DNA of 46,185 nt from Chloroflexus sp. (GTDB lineage Bacteria > Chloroflexota > Anaerolineae > Anaerolineales > Villigracilaceae). The DNA lies in contig DYHT01000013.1 in assembly GCA_020723995.1 (NCBI GenBank), positions 1-46,185 on the forward strand, given 5' to 3'. Of the stretch, positions 25,918 to 34,083 are shown piece by piece. Both the position numbers and the translations under genes were made by a program. The stretch's first letter is position 1. Every line of letters begins with the position of its first letter. Under the pieces are notes generated by a model. It had not been told where the DNA came from, made no database searches, and saw only the letters and a list, made by a program, of their open reading frames with translations.

Positions 25918-26066
25918 CCTCTCAATGTCATTGCGAGCCGCCGTACCCATTCGCTTCGCTCCCTGGCCTAGCCCGCCAGGGCAGGCAGGGCATGCTCTGG
26001 CGGCGAAGCAATCTCCTGGCTTGCGAGGGGGTTGCTTCGTCGGCCTTCGGCCTCCTCGCAACGACT
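25918..26066. repeat. GTCATTGCGAGC-type palindromic repeat in the sdhA-sdhB gap
   Basis: TGTCATTGCGAGCCGCCGTA at the left faces GGCCTCCTCGCAACGACTTG at the right, with GAAGCAATCTCC and GGTTGCTTCGTCGGCC inside as inner inverted segments. It fills almost all of the 160-nt gap between sdhA and sdhB, where the other gaps in the operon are only about 10 nt. Confidence 0.82.
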
Positions 26067-26068
26067 TG

Positions 26069-27883
26069 TTAGTAAGTCCTGACCTTCGGCTCGTATTTGG
26101 TGATGACGACCGGTTTGTATTTCAGGTCAATTTTGCCATTCGGGCGCAAGTAGGCCATCGTATGCTTGAGCCATTTCTTGTCGTCGCGGTCGGGATAATC
26201 CTCGCGCGAATGGCCGCCGCGGCTTTCGGTGCGGGCAATGGCCGAGACGGTGGTGACCTCCGCCAGGTCGAGCAGGTTGCCCAGCTCCCAGGCGTTGATC
26301 AGTTCCATGTTGAAGATTTTGCCGCTATCCGCCACGCGCACATGCTTGAAGCGTGCCTGTAACTCGCGGACTTTTTTCAGCGCGTTCTGCATCCCTTTCC
26401 CAGAGCGGAAGATGCCCATATCGTCGAACATCACCTTCTTCATCTCGCGGGCAATGTCGAAGGCGTTTTCCGTGCCGTCGGAGGTCAGGAATTGGTCAAA
26501 TTGGGCGTGGGCAAATTCGGCCGGATCAGGGGGCAGCGGCTGGTAGGACGCGCCTTTGGCGAACTCGGCGGCGCGCAGGCCGGCGTACTTGCCGAAGACG
26601 ACCAGGTCCACCAGCGAGTTGGTGCCCAGCCGGTTCGCGCCGTGAACCGAGACGCAGGCCACCTCGCCCGCCGCGTACAGGCCGGGGACGAGGCTGTTCT
26701 TCTCGTCTTTGATGGCTTCGCCGTACATGTTGGTCGGGATGCCGCCCATGGCGTAGTGCGCCGTCGGCTGGATGGGCATCGGCTGCGTGAGCGGGTCCAC
26801 GCCGAGGTAGACGCGGCAGAAGTCCACGATATCGGGCAGTTTCGCCAGGATTTGCTCGCCGGTGACGACGAAGGGTGTGCCGTCGAGATTCTTGCGCCCG
26901 TCCAGCGCGGCGTATTTGTTGACGCTTTCCGGGCGCACGTCGAGATAGACGTAGTTCTGGCCGTTGACGCCGCGCCCTTCACGAATTTCCAGATAAATAG
27001 CGCGGGAGATGACATCGCGGGAGGCCAGGTCTTTCACTGTCGGGGCGTATTTTTCCATGAAACGTTCGCCCTGGCCGTTTATCAAAATACCGCCCTCACC
27101 GCGCACGCCCTCGGTGATGAGGATGCCGAGTTTGTAAATGCCGGTAGGGTGGAACTGGAAAAATTCCATATCTTCCAGCGGCAGGCCGCGCCGCATGGTG
27201 ATGGCCGGGCCGTCGCCGGTGAACGAGTAGGCGTTGGAGGTGATTTCCCAGATGCGCCCGTGCCCGCCGGTGGCGAAGATGACCGCTTTGGCGTGAAATA
27301 CGTGCATCTCACCGGAGGCGAGTTCGATCGCCACAACCCCCGCCGTCGCGCCGCTAACCCCCGTAGTTTGGGGGTTGACCATCAGCAGGTCCACCACCTG
27401 AAATTCGTCATAGAAAGTGACGTTGTTTTTGATGCACTGCTGGTAGAGCGTCTGCAAAATCATGTGGCCGGTGCGGTCGGCGGCGTGACAGGCGCGCCGC
27501 ACCGGTTTGCCGGTGATGTTGTTGGTATGCCCGCCAAATGGACGCTGCGAGATTTTGCCGTCCGGTGTGCGGTCGAAGGGCAGGCCCATGTGTTCCAGTT
27601 CGTAAATGGCGGGAATCGCCTCTTCGCACATGAACTCGATGGCATCCTGGTCGCCGAGGTAATCGGAACCTTTGACCGAGTCAAAGGTGTGCCATTCGGG
27701 ATGGTCTTCTTCTTCGCTGGCCAGCGCCGCGCCGATGCCGCCCTGCGCCGTGCCGGTGTGCGAGCGGGTCGGGTAGAGTTTGCTGATGACGGCTGTCTTG
27801 GCGGTTTTGGAGGCGTACAATCCGGCCATCAGGCCCGCTCCGCCCGCCCCGACGACGATGACTTCAAATTGATGTGTTTTCAT
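26069..27883 (-). CDS. sdhA: Succinate dehydrogenase flavoprotein subunit
   Basis: A 604-residue SdhA. The N-terminal FAD-binding motif VVGAGGAGLMAGLYAS is followed by SKLYPTRSHTGTAQGGIGAA (flavinylated His within SHT), the active-site region QFHPTGIYKLGILITEGVRGEGG, HYAMGGI and ANRLGTNSLVDL. It oxidises succinate to fumarate. Residues near PQTTGVSGATAG are encoded across a small palindrome (27356-27376) that is kept in frame. It lies 10 nt after sdhD. Confidence 0.95.
   Translation of the reverse strand: MKTHQFEVIVVGAGGAGLMAGLYASKTAKTAVISKLYPTRSHTGTAQGGIGAALASEEEDHPEWHTFDSVKGSDYLGDQDAIEFMCEEAIPAIYELEHMGLPFDRTPDGKISQRPFGGHTNNITGKPVRRACHAADRTGHMILQTLYQQCIKNNVTFYDEFQVVDLLMVNPQTTGVSGATAGVVAIELASGEMHVFHAKAVIFATGGHGRIWEITSNAYSFTGDGPAITMRRGLPLEDMEFFQFHPTGIYKLGILITEGVRGEGGILINGQGERFMEKYAPTVKDLASRDVISRAIYLEIREGRGVNGQNYVYLDVRPESVNKYAALDGRKNLDGTPFVVTGEQILAKLPDIVDFCRVYLGVDPLTQPMPIQPTAHYAMGGIPTNMYGEAIKDEKNSLVPGLYAAGEVACVSVHGANRLGTNSLVDLVVFGKYAGLRAAEFAKGASYQPLPPDPAEFAHAQFDQFLTSDGTENAFDIAREMKKVMFDDMGIFRSGKGMQNALKKVRELQARFKHVRVADSGKIFNMELINAWELGNLLDLAEVTTVSAIARTESRGGHSREDYPDRDDKKWLKHTMAYLRPNGKIDLKYKPVVITKYEPKVRTY
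27356..27376. repeat. AACCCCC-GTAGTTT-GGGGGTT palindrome inside sdhA
   Basis: Seven-bp perfect arms around a 7-nt loop, in frame inside the sdhA coding sequence. The same design (CCCCCG, loop with AGTT, CGGGGG) is present at 11242-11260 and 17487-17507. Confidence 0.88.
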
Positions 27884-27893
27884 GCCGCCGCTC

Positions 27894-28319
27894 CTAAGAG
27901 GTCCAGATCATGTAGATGCCGATGCCGCTCATGAGCAGCAAGATTACAACGCCCAGGATGCGCAGCGCCAGGCGTATCCCGGGATGGGATAGATAATCTT
28001 CGATTACGCTGAGCAGGCCATGCAGGCCATGCGCCGCGGCAAAAAAGACAAACGCACTGCCCATCAGTTTCCAAAAAACCGTGCTCCAGGGTGCCAGGTC
28101 AGGAACGTTGGTATTCAGGACGTGGCTGGGGTTGGGCATGAATGTCCAGCGGATTATGTCTGCCAGATTCATCTGGGTGCGGGCGCCCATGATGAACGCG
28201 CCGACAATGCCAATGAGTGCTAACAGGTACATTATCAGGGCTGAGAGGCGTGTAAAGAGCCACATGGTCGTTTCGAAATCGAAGCCGCGCCGGTACATGG
28301 ATACAGTTCGTGGTTTCAT
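27894..28319 (-). CDS. sdhD: Succinate dehydrogenase membrane anchor subunit
   Basis: A 141-residue integral membrane protein with three helices (WLFTRLSALIMYLLALIGIVGAF, STVFWKLMGSAFVFFAAAHGLHG, LALRILGVVILLLMSGIGIYM). The AAHGLHGLLSVIEDY segment is the usual heme/quinone-side motif of SdhD. It anchors SdhAB. Gaps to sdhC and sdhA are 9-10 nt, so it is in one operon. Confidence 0.88.
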   Translation of the reverse strand: MKPRTVSMYRRGFDFETTMWLFTRLSALIMYLLALIGIVGAFIMGARTQMNLADIIRWTFMPNPSHVLNTNVPDLAPWSTVFWKLMGSAFVFFAAAHGLHGLLSVIEDYLSHPGIRLALRILGVVILLLMSGIGIYMIWTS

Positions 28320-28328
28320 GGTCGCCTC

Positions 28329-28703
28329 CTAGCCTCCCAGCGCCGTGCGGACGATGACGAACACGGCGATGCTGTAGATGGGCAGAAAGACGGCCCATTC
28401 CACCCAAATGGCTTCGCGCTGGTGCTCGATCAATTTCGGCCACAGGTCGAGAATAACGATGCGCAGCCCATTGATGGCGTGGAACAGGGCGCAGAAGAAG
28501 ATAAAAATCTGGAATATCCAGTGTTCGTAAACGGCGTTGAGAAAAATCCCGGTTTGCCCGCCGAAATACGAGGATAGGATATGCACTGCTACGAAGATGA
28601 CAATAGCCAGTCCGCCAATTCTATGCAGGATATAGGTTAACATCGGCCCTTTACCTTGGTATCGCAGGCCTTCGATCAGGCCGACATTCCTTTTTAGGCC
28701 CAT
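28329..28703 (-). CDS. sdhC: Succinate dehydrogenase cytochrome b subunit
   Basis: A 124-residue membrane protein with three helices. The family signature YILHRIGGLAIVIFVAVHIL and the heme-ligand region FCALFHAINGLRIVILD are clear. First gene of the sdhCDAB operon on the minus strand. AGGAGG lies just before its ATG. Confidence 0.9.
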   Translation of the reverse strand: MGLKRNVGLIEGLRYQGKGPMLTYILHRIGGLAIVIFVAVHILSSYFGGQTGIFLNAVYEHWIFQIFIFFCALFHAINGLRIVILDLWPKLIEHQREAIWVEWAVFLPIYSIAVFVIVRTALGG

Positions 28704-29026
28704 TTACGCCTCCTTGGTTACAGTATTACTCATTGAAAACTACGCCAACTGCCAAGATTTAGCAACTATCTCAAAAAAGGTTGGTCGGGATCCCATGCCC
28801 GGCAATTCGACGACATGGGAACCATCTCCGCTGATTCTTAAGATAGTCTTTAGTAGCGCGACATTTATGTCGCCCTTTGGTTGCTGCTTGAAAGCCACTT
28901 TACTATTATCCCTTTGCAAGTCGTCAGGGAATAGTGACAATACTCATGGATTATTCATTCCAGACATCCTCTTGGGGAAGGGCAAATCGTCCTTATAATC
29001 ATATCAGTCTACTAAAAGAACTGGGA
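28704..29026. other. sdhC-Rieske divergent spacer, no convincing gene
   Basis: This stretch must hold the sdh promoter. A 66-codon minus-strand frame (28940-28740, MSLFPDDLQRDNSKVAFKQQ.. ending EIVAKSWQLA) looks mildly protein-like but has no family I recognise and no ribosome binding site. It could be a relic. I do not call a gene here. Confidence 0.3.
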
Positions 29027-29094
29027 ATCCACGAAGTTCACGAAGAAACACTAGGAAAATCCTTTCTTCTAAGGCCTTCGTGTACTTCGTGGAT
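29027..29094. repeat. 68-bp inverted-repeat element (CCACGAAG type)
   Basis: ATCCACGAAGTTCACGAAG (29027-29045) and the reverse complement of 29076-29094 match at 18 of 19 bases. The centre is a 30-nt A/T-rich stretch with no coding content. Its arms resemble the ends of the GxxExxY relic element at 18996-19272. Confidence 0.85.
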
Positions 29095-29177
29095 AAGTAC
29101 TTGAATCGCTTTTTACGGTAAAATTCAGACACTGGCACTCAATATTTTACGACAAAATCCCGCATCAGGAGGTACGC

Positions 29178-29672
29178 ATGGCAGGTTCCCATCATATCAG
29201 CCGCCGCGACTTTGTCAAGTTGACGACGGCGGCGTTGGGCAGCATCATGGGCGCGGTTATCGGATTGCCAGCCATCGGCTATCTGATTGACCCGGCGCTG
29301 AAAGCGAGCGGGAAAGACGCCTGGATTCCGCTCGGGCCGCTGGAAAAGTTCGAGGCCGGCAAGCCTGCGCTGGTCACTTTCACCCGCAGCAAAATCAACG
29401 GTTGGGAGAAAACCGTCAATAGTTACGGCGTGTTCGTCATCAAGAAATCAGATAGCGAGGCGCTGGTCCTTTCGAACAAATGCACGCACCTCTCGTGCCG
29501 CGTCAACTGGCTTGAGGAGCGGCAGGAATATATTTGCCCCTGCCACGACGCGGCCTTCGGACTCAATGGCGAGGTGCTTGGCGGCCCGCCGCCCCGTCCG
29601 CTGGACAGGTATGAGGGCGAGCAGCTGAAGGTCGAGGAAGGCACTCTATATCTGCACTTTGTGGAAGGTTGA
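29178..29672 (+). CDS. Rieske [2Fe-2S] protein of a cytochrome bc-type complex
   Basis: A 164-residue Rieske protein. A Tat-type N-terminus (SRRDFVKL) leads to a membrane helix (LGSIMGAVIGLPAIGYLI). The cluster is bound by C102 and H104 (CTHLSC) and C120 and H123 (CPCHDA), with C107/C122 as the usual disulfide. It takes electrons from quinol at the Qo site. AGGAGGT precedes the ATG. The stop overlaps the region just upstream of the cytochrome b start, so the three genes form an operon. Confidence 0.93.
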   Translation: MAGSHHISRRDFVKLTTAALGSIMGAVIGLPAIGYLIDPALKASGKDAWIPLGPLEKFEAGKPALVTFTRSKINGWEKTVNSYGVFVIKKSDSEALVLSNKCTHLSCRVNWLEERQEYICPCHDAAFGLNGEVLGGPPPRPLDRYEGEQLKVEEGTLYLHFVEG

Positions 29673-29674
29673 TT

Positions 29675-30334
29675 ATGTGGCAAAAAATCTACGCCTGGCT
29701 GGATGAACGTCTGGGTCTCAACGACCTGTATAAAGCCACTCTCGACCGCCCCGAACCGAAGGGTAACTGGTGGAACACACTAGGCTCTGCCAGCTTGTTC
29801 CTCTTTATTTTGCAGGGCGTGACCGGTATTTTCTTGAGCGTCTATTACACGCCCTCACCCGACCATGCCTACGACAGCATCACTTACATCATGAATGGCG
29901 TAGCCTTCGGCTGGCTGATGCGTGGCATCCATCACTGGGGCGCGAGTCTCATGGTCATTGTGGTCTTTGTCCACATGCTGCGCGTCTTCGTGACTGCCTC
30001 CTATAAGTACCCGCGCGAACTGACCTGGATGATTGGTGTCGGTCTGCTGCTGCTGACGCTCGGCATGGGTTTTACCGGCTACCTGCTGCCCTGGAATCAG
30101 AAAGCCTACTGGGCGACGACGGTCGGCACCTCCATCGCCGGAACTGTGCCGTGGATTGGCGCGTTCATCGAACGAGTCCTGCGCGGCGGCGCGGAACTGA
30201 GCGCGCTGACCCTTAGCCGGTTCTTCGCCGCCCACATCTGGATATTCCCCGCCGCGATGGCCGGATTGATTGGCGTCCATCTCTATCTCATCATCAAACA
30301 CGGTGAATCCGAATTCCCAGGTAAGGATGACTGA
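29675..30334 (+). CDS. Cytochrome b (N-terminal, b6-like subunit)
   Basis: A 219-residue four-helix cytochrome b6-type protein. The paired heme-ligand histidines are in GIHHWGASLMVIVVFVHMLRVF and FFAAHIWIFPAAMAGLIGVHL. GFTGYLLPWNQKAYWA is the conserved Qo-side segment. It binds two b hemes and oxidises quinol with the Rieske protein. ATG at 29675 lies 2 nt after the Rieske stop. The split b6/subunit IV arrangement is as in cyanobacterial and many Chloroflexota complexes. Confidence 0.93.
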   Translation: MWQKIYAWLDERLGLNDLYKATLDRPEPKGNWWNTLGSASLFLFILQGVTGIFLSVYYTPSPDHAYDSITYIMNGVAFGWLMRGIHHWGASLMVIVVFVHMLRVFVTASYKYPRELTWMIGVGLLLLTLGMGFTGYLLPWNQKAYWATTVGTSIAGTVPWIGAFIERVLRGGAELSALTLSRFFAAHIWIFPAAMAGLIGVHLYLIIKHGESEFPGKDD

Positions 30335-30345
30335 AGGAGCGCGCC

Positions 30346-31533
30346 ATGAACGAAGAACACAAGAAGAGTATTCTCGAAAAATACAAGATTGCCCTGCAAA
30401 AGGGCGAACGCTTCTGGCCAGACAGCATCTACAAAGACCTGCTGGTCTCATTCGCCATCTTCATCGTCCTGCTCTTGATGGCGACCTTCATCGGCGTGCC
30501 GGGTGAACCCAAAGCCGACCCGAACGACACCGCCTACATCCCGCGTCCGGAATGGTACTTCATGTTCCTGTTCCAGATGCTCAAGTACTTCCCCGGCCGC
30601 GTGGAATGGGTCGGGACGGCGGTCATCCCCGGCCTGGCCGTGCTTGCCCTGCTGTTGTTGCCGCTGCTGGATAAAAATCCCCGGCGCCATTACTCGCGCC
30701 GCAAGTTTGGCCTGACGGTGATGGGACTTGTCGTGACCGGTATCGTGGGGCTGACGATTGTCGCCTTCGCCACCACGCCGCCGCAGGCCGAAGTTGAAGT
30801 GGCCGGCAGCCTCGCCGAGAAAATGGTGCTCGGCCAGGATCTATACTCGGTGCAGTGCGTCGAGTGTCACGGCGCAGAAGGCGAAGGCGGCGAAGTTAAA
30901 GGTGTGGAGGGCTTTGAAGGCGTCATCCTCGACCCACTCAACTCCAGCGATGTGATGTACACCTACACCGACGAATCGCTTGCCAACGTGATTGCTTACG
31001 GCCAGCAGGTTTCCGCCCCGGCCATGCCGCCCTTTGGCAAATCCTACGGCGGCGCACTCTCACCTTCTGAAATTGACTATATCGCGACCTTCATGCGTTA
31101 TACTTGGGATGACCGCGCCGAACTGCCCGCCGAAGCCGCGCTGCCCGGTATCCCGGTGCTGGCAGCGGGCGAAGTGCCCTCCTATGAAATTCACATCCAG
31201 CCGCTGGTCAAACGCTACTGCCTCTCCTGCCATCGCGCTGGCAAGGAAAACAACAACTATCTCATGGGCACTTACGAGGATATGCTCAACACAGGCGACA
31301 ATACACCGGTGATGGTTGCCGGTGACCTGAACAGCATCACGATCCAGGTGCTCAACGGCACTGAAATCCCGGACCCGAAAACCGGCGATGTGATGATTCA
31401 TCAAATGCCGCCATCGAAACTGCTCAAGCCTGAATATATTGACATGCTGACGCGCTGGATTATGGCCGGGATGCCGAATACGGCGGCTGAGGCTCAGGCG
31501 CTGATGCCCACCACAGTGACGCCGACGCCGTAA
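30346..31533 (+). CDS. Cytochrome b subunit IV fused to a diheme cytochrome c
   Basis: A 395-residue fusion. Residues 1-140 are subunit IV-like with three membrane helices and the PEWYF motif (68-72, a PEWY/PDWY quinol-site motif). Residues 155-253 form a cytochrome c domain with CVECH (171-175) and axial Met227 (APAMPP). A second c-type motif CLSCH (292-296) with a possible Met ligand in HQMPPSKLL follows in a DUF/planctomycete-type cytochrome c fold. The C-terminus is Pro/Thr-rich. The fusion supplies its own electron exit in place of a separate cytochrome c1/f. Third gene of the complex. Confidence 0.9.
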   Translation: MNEEHKKSILEKYKIALQKGERFWPDSIYKDLLVSFAIFIVLLLMATFIGVPGEPKADPNDTAYIPRPEWYFMFLFQMLKYFPGRVEWVGTAVIPGLAVLALLLLPLLDKNPRRHYSRRKFGLTVMGLVVTGIVGLTIVAFATTPPQAEVEVAGSLAEKMVLGQDLYSVQCVECHGAEGEGGEVKGVEGFEGVILDPLNSSDVMYTYTDESLANVIAYGQQVSAPAMPPFGKSYGGALSPSEIDYIATFMRYTWDDRAELPAEAALPGIPVLAAGEVPSYEIHIQPLVKRYCLSCHRAGKENNNYLMGTYEDMLNTGDNTPVMVAGDLNSITIQVLNGTEIPDPKTGDVMIHQMPPSKLLKPEYIDMLTRWIMAGMPNTAAEAQALMPTTVTPTP

Positions 31534-31562
31534 GTAAGAAACTATTTCAAAAGAGGCCGACA

Positions 31563-32579
31563 TCAGTACGTCAATTCTTTGGGCTTGGCTTCGATCCGCT
31601 TGCGGAAGATCCAGTACGACCAACCCTGGTAAGCCAACACAATCGGGACAAAAACCAGCGCCACGATGGACATTACTTTCAGAGTATACGGCGAGGATGA
31701 GGCGTTGTAAATTGTCAGGCTGAAAGCCGGGTCAAGGGTGGAGATCATCACTCGCGGGAACATGATCAAGAAACAGGATACCAGCGTCAGGGCGATATGG
31801 CTGCCCATCAGGCCAAAGGCCCAGCCGTTCCGCTTGCGATGGATGACATAGCCAACCAACAGGAGCGCGATGAAGGAGACGAAAGGAAAGACGCTCAAGG
31901 TAATTCCCGCATGAGTCAGGATGTCGGTGTAGAAGAATGTAGCGACAAGCAAGGCAGCGTGGATAATTACTGCCGGCAGCCACAATTTGCGAGCGGCGGC
32001 CTGAGCGCGGTGCATCAATTCGCCAGTGGTCTTCAGGCTTAAGAAGATGGCTCCGTAGAAAGCAAAACCTGCGAGGGTGGCGAGTCCCCCAATCAGGCCA
32101 TAGGGGTTGAGCAGTGTCCAAAGGGTGCCAGTATATGTCATGCTGGCATCAATTGGCACGCCTTTTGCCAGGTTGGCAAAGGTGACGCCCAGAAGCAGGG
32201 CCGAGAGCAGGCTGCCCGTAAACGCGGCCCAATCCCACAGGCTGCGCCACTGCGGGTTGGCATCCTTGCTGCGAAATTCAAAAGACACGCCGCGCACGAT
32301 CAGAGCCAACAGGAGCAGGAAGAAGGCCGGATAAAAGCCGCTGAACATGGTCGCATACCAGTGTGGAAAGGCTGCAAAAGTCGCGCCTCCAGCAGTCAGC
32401 AGCCAGACTTCATTGCCGTCCCAGTGCGGGCCAATCGTGTTGATGATTACCCGGCGCTCGGTGTCATTCTTGCCCAGGAAGGGCAGCAACATTCCGACTC
32501 CAAAGTCGAAACCCTCCAGGAAGAAGAATCCGACATAAAGGACAGCGATCAGGATAAACCAGAGGATGTTAAGGTCCAT
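31563..32579 (-). CDS. cydB: Cytochrome bd ubiquinol oxidase subunit II
   Basis: A 338-residue multi-helix protein of the CydB family (WFILIAVLYVGFFFLEGFDFGVGMLLPFLG; GPHWDGNEVWLLTAGGATFAAFP). It partners CydA in the quinol:O2 oxidoreductase. It follows cydA by 15 nt on the same strand and converges with the cytochrome bc operon. Confidence 0.94.
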   Translation of the reverse strand: MDLNILWFILIAVLYVGFFFLEGFDFGVGMLLPFLGKNDTERRVIINTIGPHWDGNEVWLLTAGGATFAAFPHWYATMFSGFYPAFFLLLLALIVRGVSFEFRSKDANPQWRSLWDWAAFTGSLLSALLLGVTFANLAKGVPIDASMTYTGTLWTLLNPYGLIGGLATLAGFAFYGAIFLSLKTTGELMHRAQAAARKLWLPAVIIHAALLVATFFYTDILTHAGITLSVFPFVSFIALLLVGYVIHRKRNGWAFGLMGSHIALTLVSCFLIMFPRVMISTLDPAFSLTIYNASSSPYTLKVMSIVALVFVPIVLAYQGWSYWIFRKRIEAKPKELTY

Positions 32580-32594
32580 AACTTGCCTCCTGTG

Positions 32595-33974
32595 CTAATC
32601 TTGAATTCTGTCGAAGGATGGGGCTGCGGAATCGTTGTCTGTTGCAGATATACCCGCCTTGGCAAATTTGACCAGCAAATAGACATCCGCGACCATCAAG
32701 ATGGCGTAAATCAGTGCGAAGCCGATCAGACTGAACAATACCATGCCCGCGCTCAGGTTGGGTGACACAGCGTTCTCGGTCTCGAGCAGCCCGTGTACAA
32801 TCCACGGCTGGCGGGCAGTTTCGGTCAGGATCCAGCCGGATGAGTTGGCAATGTAGGGCAGCGCAATGGCCCAGACCAGCAACTTGAGCGGGCGCATCCA
32901 CTTTTCAGGCCATTTCCTCAGCGGCAGGTACAGCGCGTAGGCAGCCAGGGCAATCATGAGCAGGCCTACGCCGACCATGATACGGAACATCCAGTAGGTA
33001 AGCGCCACCAGCGGAACGTAATCTCCCGGCCCGTACATAGCCGTGTATTCCGCCTGTAGATCGTTGAGGCCCTGAACTTCGCCCTCCAACTTCAGGTAAT
33101 ACAATAGACTGAGCGCCTTCGGTACTTGCAGGCTCCAGACCTCGTGCTTGCCAGTTGAGTCAAAGATGGCTACCACCGAGAACGGGGCCGGGTCGGATGT
33201 CTCCCAGAGCGCTTCGGAAGCGGCCGCGGCCATCGGCTGGACTTCGCGCAACTGGATGCCTTGCGCGTGACCTGACAGCCCGACCATTACAACGGCAATG
33301 ATGCCGATGATGGCTGCCAACCGGAAGGATATTTTGAATATCTCGACATTCTGTTTGCGAGCGAGATGATAGGCGCTGATGCCCAGCACGAAGAATGCCG
33401 CCGTGGCGAAACCTGAGGAAATGGTATGCCAGAAGAAGAACCAGGCTCTCGGGTTGAGTATCAACGCGCCGAAATCCACCATTTCCGCGCGACCGTTGTC
33501 GAGCACGAAGCCAACCGGGTGCTGCATCCAGCCATTGGCAATCAGGATCCACAGCGCAGATAAGTTCGACCCAATGGCGACCAGCCAGATCGTGGCAGCG
33601 TGCAATTTCTTCGAGATTCGATCCCAGCCAAAGATCCAGATGCCCAGGAAGGTTGATTCCAAGAAAAAGGCCATCAGCGCCTCAATCGCCAGCGGCGCGC
33701 CGAAGATGTCGCCGACGAAGCGGGAATACTCCGACCAGTTCATGCCAAACTGGAACTCCTGGACGATGCCAGTTACCACGCCCATGGCGAAGTTGATCAG
33801 AAACAGTTTCCCCCAGAATTTCGCCATGCGTTTGTAGGTTTCATCTCCAGTGCGGACGTAGATCGTCTCCAGAATGGCGACATACCAACCCAGCCCAAGC
33901 GTCAACGGGACGAAGAAGAAGTGATAGACAGTTGTGATGGCGAATTGCCATTGTGAAAGGATAAGTGGATCCAT
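32595..33974 (-). CDS. cydA: Cytochrome bd ubiquinol oxidase subunit I
   Basis: A 459-residue CydA with nine helices. The heme b595 ligand His lies in TVYHFFFVPLTLGL, the GRQPW-like motif is ETARQPWIVHGLLETENAVSP, and the low-spin heme Met/His region lies around GHAQGIQLREVQPMAAAA. The Q-loop is of the short type. It reduces oxygen with quinol, usually at low oxygen. AGGAATCC-type sequence precedes the ATG. Operon with cydB. Confidence 0.94.
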   Translation of the reverse strand: MDPLILSQWQFAITTVYHFFFVPLTLGLGWYVAILETIYVRTGDETYKRMAKFWGKLFLINFAMGVVTGIVQEFQFGMNWSEYSRFVGDIFGAPLAIEALMAFFLESTFLGIWIFGWDRISKKLHAATIWLVAIGSNLSALWILIANGWMQHPVGFVLDNGRAEMVDFGALILNPRAWFFFWHTISSGFATAAFFVLGISAYHLARKQNVEIFKISFRLAAIIGIIAVVMVGLSGHAQGIQLREVQPMAAAASEALWETSDPAPFSVVAIFDSTGKHEVWSLQVPKALSLLYYLKLEGEVQGLNDLQAEYTAMYGPGDYVPLVALTYWMFRIMVGVGLLMIALAAYALYLPLRKWPEKWMRPLKLLVWAIALPYIANSSGWILTETARQPWIVHGLLETENAVSPNLSAGMVLFSLIGFALIYAILMVADVYLLVKFAKAGISATDNDSAAPSFDRIQD

Positions 33975-34011
33975 AGGAATCCTCCAATGCTCAGTACTTC
34001 ACGAAAAGGCT

Positions 34012-34067
34012 TCGTAGTGGCGACTTGAGTCGCTTTATAGCCGAACGACTGAAGTCATCACTACCTT
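34012..34067. repeat. Inverted repeat between cydA and icd
   Basis: TCGTAGTGGCGACTTGAGTCGC on the left faces GACTGAAGTCATCACTACC on the right: GTAGTG/CACTAC arms with GACTT-AGTC inner segments. Non-coding; likely another dispersed palindrome in the cydA upstream region. Confidence 0.6.
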
Positions 34068-34083
34068 TTCCTGATCTACAAAT

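Noticed and set aside
26492-27934. 480-codon plus-strand frame over sdhA
   Set aside because: Antisense shadow of a strongly conserved gene.
28714-28998. 94-codon plus-strand frame upstream of the Rieske gene
   Set aside because: No recognisable family, biased composition, no clear start signals; left as non-coding spacer.
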